Assembly: GCF_964204865.1 (NCBI RefSeq)
Contig: NC_135264.1
Coordinates: 3,874,001 to 3,938,000, forward strand
DNA length: 64,000 bases
Direction of reading: 5' to 3'
Source of the DNA: Styela clava
Taxonomy: Eukaryota; Chordata; Ascidiacea; Stolidobranchia; Styelidae
The notes under the pieces are model-generated. The model saw only the letters and a program-made list of their open reading frames with translations. It ran no database searches and was not told where the DNA came from. This document shows, piece after piece, positions 57,701 to 64,000 of the stretch. Position 1 is the first letter of the stretch. Every line of letters begins with the position of its first letter. The translations under genes and the position numbers were made by a program.

Positions 57701-60700
57701 CAACGGCTCAGTAGGACCCCAGGGGCCAAAGGGCAATGAAGGAGGACCCGGAACTAGAGGTGCACCTGGAAGAAAGGTAATTTTTTTGTTATTTTATTAC
57801 CAGATTTATACATATACTATTTGATCCTCAGCGTCTGATCTGACTTTTAATAAATTTGTAGGATAATAAGAGTTAAAGTAAATAGTTAACTTTTTTGTGA
57901 ATATGCAGCAGACTTCTATTGTAGGGATAAATATTTCATCTCGTAACTTTTCAGGGTTCACAAGGAGAGAGAGGTCTGCCTGGTATACCTGGGGTAAGTA
58001 ACTTTCACAAATACTAAAGATTGAATAGTAGATATTTATAATTTTTCTTTTTTTTTATAAAATATTTGTTTTATTTTCAGGGTGGCGATGGCGGATCCGG
58101 CGCTTATCCGGTTGTAAGTGTATTCGATAATATTTACAACATTCCAATAATTTTATATGCCTGTGATCTTTTGGTGCTTAGCTAACTGCACACCCGGCTC
58201 TACATTTGTAGCCTACTTATATAAATATTAATATTTACTTTGTTGGATGCTGTCAATTATAAAATATTGTGATTTATTTACATTTTGAATTTTCTTTGCG
58301 CCTTTTCTACTTTGCTATATTTCTGGTATATAAATTCGACTGTAATGAAACATCGGACGGCTACAGTATTTAAAATAAATAAATACATGTAAATTTACCG
58401 CAATTAAATGAATATAAATCAATCATGACGTACTGAAGATCGTCTTCAAAGTTGATTTATCATCTACGACCGCTACGACTTTAATCTTGCTTTATATTTT
58501 TGCAGCCTGGACCGCCTGGACCACCAGGACCTCCCGGATTTTCCGGAATTAAGGTATTTATGTATATAATTTAATATACTTTCTTTGAAATTTCGAAATG
58601 TCTAACATTCCTTTTTCCGCTGCACTATAAAGAATATCTGATTTCAAATGAATCCAAATGGGCCGATTCCACTCAAGTGTAGAATTGTATGAAGGCAAGA
58701 TCTCTTTTTTACAAACAAGAAATTTGTGGAGATGTTTTCATAAGACATAAAGATTATAATATTTCTGTTGGCGTTGTCATTGATACATTATAATATTTGA
58801 AATTTCATACTCATTTTTAGGGACACAAAGGATATCGTGGACACATGGGACCTGATGGTAAACAGGGACCAAAGGGTGAACCAGGACCCGAAGGAGTTCA
58901 AGGTCCTCAAGGACCAGGAGGAGAAACGGTAACTTTGCTTAATCTATTCACATCTTGTGTACGAAGGAGATCGAGGTAGTAATAATATAGGATTTATTTT
59001 GCGTATCGCTACAAAATAGGATTTCACTCTCAAGTTTAGCATTCGACTTGTTTTGAGTTTTACTCTTTCAAATCATCTGCGAAATCCTAGTAAGCAGTAA
59101 GTAAAGTAACATGTTAATTGCTTCTACAGGGACCGAGAGGACCTCGTGGATATATTGGCGAAGATGGAAAGAAGGGAGATGAGGTGACTTATTTTTTTTT
59201 TTTTAAATAATATTTGTTTATATTACTACTTGAAATGTTTTAAAAATCAAAAATTTTCAACAGGGTGCTTCTGGACCACCAGGAGAGCGAGGCGCGAATG
59301 GAGCACAGGGAGAACAGGTGAAAAAAATAATCAATGTCAATAATAAAATGTCAATAACCAAGTTTTATGAAACAATAGACAAACTATTCATCATTCTATA
59401 AAAATGTGATCAACGCGTACACAACAGTTTTTAGAAGTATTTATATCCCCATTTTAGGGTGAAATGGGACCTGCTGGAGTGCCAGGCGAAACCGGAGCCA
59501 GAGGGGTGCCTGGGCAACCAGGACCTAAAGGAAACCCTGGGCAGACTGGACCAAAGGGAGAAGAGGTTGGTACTTTAAAGTTTAGTACAAAATTAAATTA
59601 AAAACCAAATTCGTGAAATCAGGAAATTTTTGTCACACACAATTATAGTTATATTATAATAAATTCTGATGCATTTGCTGCAAATCGGGTTATCAAAAGT
59701 TAACACTAATTTGCATAATTAACTTAGTGTAAGATTTTCAAAATATTTTTGCTTTTTTCAGGGTTCAACCGGTTTGAACGGCCAAGACGGAATTCCAGGA
59801 ACACCAGGCGAACGCGTAAGTTTTATTGAGCCTCAGTCCACTGCAATACGGGAAATTTTTATTTCAAGAAAAGTCCATTTACTTATCAATTTCTAATGTT
59901 TTAATATTCAGGGATCTCCAGGAGCTGCTGGCAAGAAAGGAGAAGAGGGAAGACCAGGAATCCCGGTAAACATATTTACAAGCGATATCTTGGAAGCGAT
60001 TTATTTATTTATTGGGATATTTAATGATTGTTTTGATTCATTTTATCATATCAAAGAATGAACTTTATAATCAGATACATTTTGTTTATGCAGGGATCGA
60101 AAGGAGGCGAAGGAGCTGCTGGACCCGCTGGAGTTCCGGTAAGTTTATTTCACTTGTCTGAATGACGTGACACGAAATATTCGATTGCATTCAAATAAAA
60201 TATTGGACTGATTTTTTTCTGCGGTCTTGCTTTCACTAAAAGTACAAAAAGTACTATAAAAAGCAACAAATGTAATTCTAAATATTTTGTGTTGTGTTGA
60301 GTGTTGCGAATATTACGATTAGACTGATTTTAACATCATTATCCATTTTCACAGGGTGAAAGAGGATCACCAGGTCAAACTGGAGGAGATGGCAAGAAAG
60401 GCGAACCGGTTAGAGTTTTTACTGACCATGGTCAAGTCCATACAAATTCATCATCTTTAAATATTAATGATGCTTCTTGACCTAAATTCGTGCCAATGAG
60501 TTTATTGCAGAGAACATTCGGCTTTTCCGATTTAAACACTAGACGTAAATTGAACACCTGAGCGAAAAATTACTCTAAATCTTCTAACAAATACCAGCAC
60601 ATATATATTTTCACGTATATATACTATCCAGTTTCAGCTGACACTACGTCACACATCTTATCTGGCAATTTGCAGAAGAAGAAATGAATTTAGTTACATT

Positions 60701-63700
60701 AGTTACAAATAGGTTGCAGGTTTCTCGCAACATTACTATACAAAATTCCATTATTTTCGATTTGGCCATATTTGTTTGTTCTAAAGCCATATTTGTTTGA
60801 TTTATCAGGGACCTGAAGGACCCCAAGGTATCGATGGCGCACCAGGCGATCGTGGATCACCGGTAAGAATCATTTCGTTTTACAATAAAAATAATCGGAA
60901 TTGCACAAAAAAAATGCGGAAACGACACTTGTCTGTTCCAGAAGTGAAGAACTAATACACATCCGAATCATATTTTTTTCTGAAATGTCTTTCAAAGTGT
61001 TGATAATAAAGTGAAAACTGATTTTATTTTCGCAAAAAAAAAAAAAAATTCTGATGTTAATTACATTACCAACTTAGTGAAATTTAAGAATCGGAAAATA
61101 AAATACTCAAATTGAGACGTTGATTTTCAGGGTGAAGTAGGACCAGAAGGACCCCCAGGACCAATTGGAGGCAGAGGCCCACCAGTAAGTTATTGAATAT
61201 TACATTTATATATTCTTATTTGTATCGCATTTTATAGGAATAAATCTTGAACTGATTTATTTTAATGTTAAATTTAATTTCCAATTAAAATAAGAATTAA
61301 ACTTTATATATATATGAAGACTACATAAAATTTCTGTTGTTTAAAAATTTTAATCGGTTTATTTTACTAATTTATATTTCATATTTTTTAAAAGGGAGAA
61401 CCAGGCGATCAAGGAATTCAAGGTAAACCTGGTGAACGAGGATTCCCGGGAATCAAAGGACACAAGGTATTCATTTTAATTTTCACATTAAAAAATAGTA
61501 CATAATTTATAATGTCAACGTGTATTTATGCTAATATTTCTTTTTAAATTATAGGGAGCTTCAGGACCAGGTGGACCAAAGGGAGAACCGGTGAGTTAAT
61601 AATATTAATAATAATTTTTTTATCAACTCTCCGTCTCGTCTGATCTATGCTTTCTATTTTTATTCTTTGCCAGTGCATTGAAACTATTAAATGTTTCTTA
61701 TAATTTTATATGGGTACGCAAAAATGTTAAAATGCATTAATTCTTATTCTACTCAGGGCGAGGATGGTGTCGAAGGACCAATTGGACCATTAGGACCAAA
61801 AGGTGAAAGTGGAGTACCTGGAGAAAGAGGACCGGTAAATATATTGGAGATAGATAATTTTATTTTAGAGTAAGAGAGATGTTATAGAACTTGAAATGTG
61901 TAAATATTTTACAAGTCAAAACATATGACACCAAAAAATTGTGCAAATATACTAGAAAGAATCGACTACCCTCTATATATTGATTTGTTCACATTTCTAT
62001 AAACAAATATCAGCGCTTTAGAAGTTGTAATGATCCAACAACTAATTTAAAAAAAAACGAATGTTTTGTCGTTCGTCGACAGTTATATACTGTGTAAAAC
62101 GTGGAGTGTACATTCATTGATACTCATTGAATAAAAAATAAATTTGAAATGAAATTAATTATGCGTGCTTTGGATTCAGCCCGGAACACCTGGAGAACAT
62201 GGTCAACGTGGACCCACTGGGCCAATTGGTCCCGGAGGTCCAGAAGGTCCCCGAGGAACTCTTGGAGAGCGTGGATACACAGGAGAACGTGGACCACGCG
62301 GAAGACCAGGATCACAAGGCCCCCCTGGAAGACCTCCAAGCGAAGATGTAATAAGAGAAATGATCAGAAGACAATTGAGCGGTATGTTAATGGCTTGCTA
62401 TCAATACCTTAAAATAATTAAACTACTATGACAAACGTTTTTGAAATGATGTCATCGTGACGCAAACAATATTTTATTCTAATGACATAAAGCAAGGATC
62501 AAAACTATTAGATTTGCGGAGTATTTTACGCTTTTGACTACTTTTTTTAGGCGTGGTTAGTCAACTGACCGCCCAGATGAGACCTCGTGGCATAGTCAGA
62601 AACGGCGAACCCGGGCGACCTGGACAACCGGGAACACCTGGTATCCAAGGAGAACAGGGTAAGTATAAGCATGAACCCATCATGTTCATACCAAACTGAT
62701 TTTGTTCATTAGTGATAATATTTAGTTTAAAATAATGAAATATTGTGTTTATCAAACTGATAAACTGATTCTTCCTTAATTAACTGAAATTTGATATTAC
62801 AAACAATAAAAATGTTGTTTAACTCTCATAAACCAAGTTTTATGGATGCAATGGGGATGAACGAAAAATTCATGTTTTGCGAACATTTTTTTTTATATAT
62901 ATTTTCACAATATATATGCAATTTTGTCTTCCTAGGTATACCAGGTATTGAAGGAAAGACTGGAATGCCGGGTGAAAGAGGACCACCAGGTCCTGAAGGA
63001 TCCAGAGGTCTTAAAGGTACTTGATGAGTTGATTAATCAGATAATTTATCATTAAAAATGTTAATGTCCCTAATTTTCCCCCTTTTCCACTTTTTAGGAA
63101 GTCTTGGAGACAAGGGAGAGAGAGGATCCGTTGGCGTCGGACTTCCTGGACCACCAGGTCCAACGGGAGCTGAAGGTTTGATCCATTATGAATATTTTAT
63201 GAATATGAAAGCTGAATGTCGAATCGGAATATCAAACACAATAAATTTTCATTTCATATTACAGGCCGACAAGGAGAACCAGGGTTTGGCAAAGACGGTC
63301 GTGACGGTGCACGTGGTGAAACCGGCTTGCCTGGTCCTCCGGGTTATCCAGGATCACAAGGTGTAATGGGTCCGCCAGGATACTGCGACCCTTCAACATG
63401 CCTTGGGGGAAGAAGACCATCACAAGTAGTTGACACAAAAGGTAACATATGTAGGCTATTTGAAAGACTTTAAAAAACGTTAATACTTATTAAAATATAT
63501 ATTGATTGAAGTCTAAACATCGCAATGCAGAAATAAACCAATTACGACATTTGTGACTTCTTTCCTGAACAACAATAAAAAATGCCTGATTTAATGTATT
63601 TACACTACAGGACCTAAAGGCCCCGACAATGGAGAAGACATTGGGCCACCAGCAGATAATAACGCTCTAGGTCGTGATGAAAGTTCTCTCCCGCCTTTGG

Positions 63701-63717
63701 ATGCAATAAATTTTTAA
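54762..63717 (+). CDS. Short FACIT-type collagen alpha chain, complete, 29 coding exons
   Basis: Exon starts-ends: 54762-54932, 56278-56325, 56435-56533, 56801-56836, 57186-57221, 57319-57363, 57699-57776, 57955-57993, 58081-58113, 58506-58553, 58821-58928, 59130-59183, 59264-59317, 59458-59565, 59762-59815, 59912-59965, 60094-60138, 60355-60408, 60809-60862, 61131-61184, 61395-61466, 61555-61590, 61757-61834, 62180-62381, 62551-62658, 62936-63016, 63098-63175, 63265-63441, 63611-63717. This gives 2,211 bp, 736 residues, all phases consistent. A signal peptide (1-~20) is followed by a basic segment with a KRQR furin-like site, then CPDQCPAG opens the Gly-X-Y domain. The triple helix is broken at exons 7 and 9 ([11 protein letters not shown]). 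A non-collagenous NC2-like helix ([20 protein letters not shown]) precedes a COL1 domain of about 115 residues ending PGYCDPSTC, the cysteine motif typical of the FACIT COL1/NC1 junction. No thrombospondin-N or von Willebrand A domain is present. Role: secreted matrix trimer. Exons of 36, 45, 54, 72 and 108 bp are typical of collagens. Confidence 0.92.
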
Positions 63718-64000
63718 CAATACCCAACTCGAAAACAGAAAAAAGAATTTTTCCTGACGGACTCGGGCAATAATCGCAAAGTATGAGAGGACAAGCTAAC
63801 TTCAAAGTATATAGATGAAACGAGTTGTTTCGTCAGAAGGAAGAAAACATTATAAACTACTGTCTTTGGCAGCCAAGCTGCTGTTCGATTTTGTAAGACC
63901 TGACAAAGCTTGTTATATTTGCTATCACTGTCATCGTCGTCATAATATGTTGTATTTACGCTTATCTATATATTGTCATCGTCATCGTCGTCATCTTTCA
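63718..64000 (+). other. Collagen 3' flank with CATCGT simple repeats
   Basis: No polyadenylation hexamer is visible before the window ends. CATCGTCGTCAT and ATCGTCATCGTCGTCATC tracts lie at 63930-63945 and 63975-63998, separated by a repeated TTATATTTGCTATC/CTTATCTATATATTG spacer. Confidence 0.6.

Noticed and set aside
62149..62412. Trp/Arg-rich 87-residue frame
   Set aside because: It is an out-of-frame reading of collagen exon 24.
1..64000. CRISPR arrays, operons, bacterial promoters or phage modules
   Set aside because: None present. Split genes, FACIT collagen and hAT/piggyBac elements show animal nuclear DNA.

Overview
The window looks like an AT-rich, intron-rich animal genome, most likely an ascidian tunicate. 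That assignment is inference. It rests on the gene set (a short FACIT-type collagen, an AA15 lytic polysaccharide monooxygenase with a CBM14 tail, an SLC9B antiporter and a small Sulfotransfer_4-like family), small introns of about 0.1-2 kb, and heavy loads of short DNA transposons. There are no bacterial features. All genes are split, so their models were built by hand from splice sites and reading phase.

Layout. (1) 103-2391, minus: the first four coding exons of an SLC9B/NHA2-like Na+/H+ antiporter that runs off the left edge. (2) 2.4-18 kb: no intact gene. It holds hAT-type elements, a piggyBac relic, a MITE with a target-site duplication, and a roughly 2 kb cassette present twice. (3) 18.5-23.4 kb, minus: a secreted chitin/cellulose-type LPMO (AA15) with a Ser/Thr-rich linker and a CBM14 domain. 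(4) 23.4-30.8 kb: mostly hAT remnants, a long hairpin element and no convincing gene. (5) 30.8-49.3 kb, plus: three four-exon sulfotransferase-like genes, called A, B and C here. A and B lie in a tandem duplication with about 7 kb spacing and are nearly identical from the 5' flank to the stop codon. C is an older paralogue. A roughly 200 bp MITE lies about 150 bp upstream of the start codon of all three, and a related minisatellite fills intron 3 of A and B. (6) 49.3-54 kb: no gene seen. (7) 54.0-63.7 kb, plus: a complete 29-coding-exon FACIT-like collagen of 736 residues.

The genes do not form a pathway, but three are extracellular-matrix or polysaccharide related: collagen, LPMO and sulfotransferase-like. 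The most striking structural signal is the MITE family. It has matching terminal repeats and 8-9 bp target duplications, and it inserted separately at nearly the same promoter position in the A/B and C lineages. Its terminal 16-bp motif also resembles the intronic minisatellite. The A/B duplication also shows a sharp drop in similarity right after the stop codon, which looks like gene conversion. Each copy carries its own later hAT insertion, with the empty site preserved in the other.
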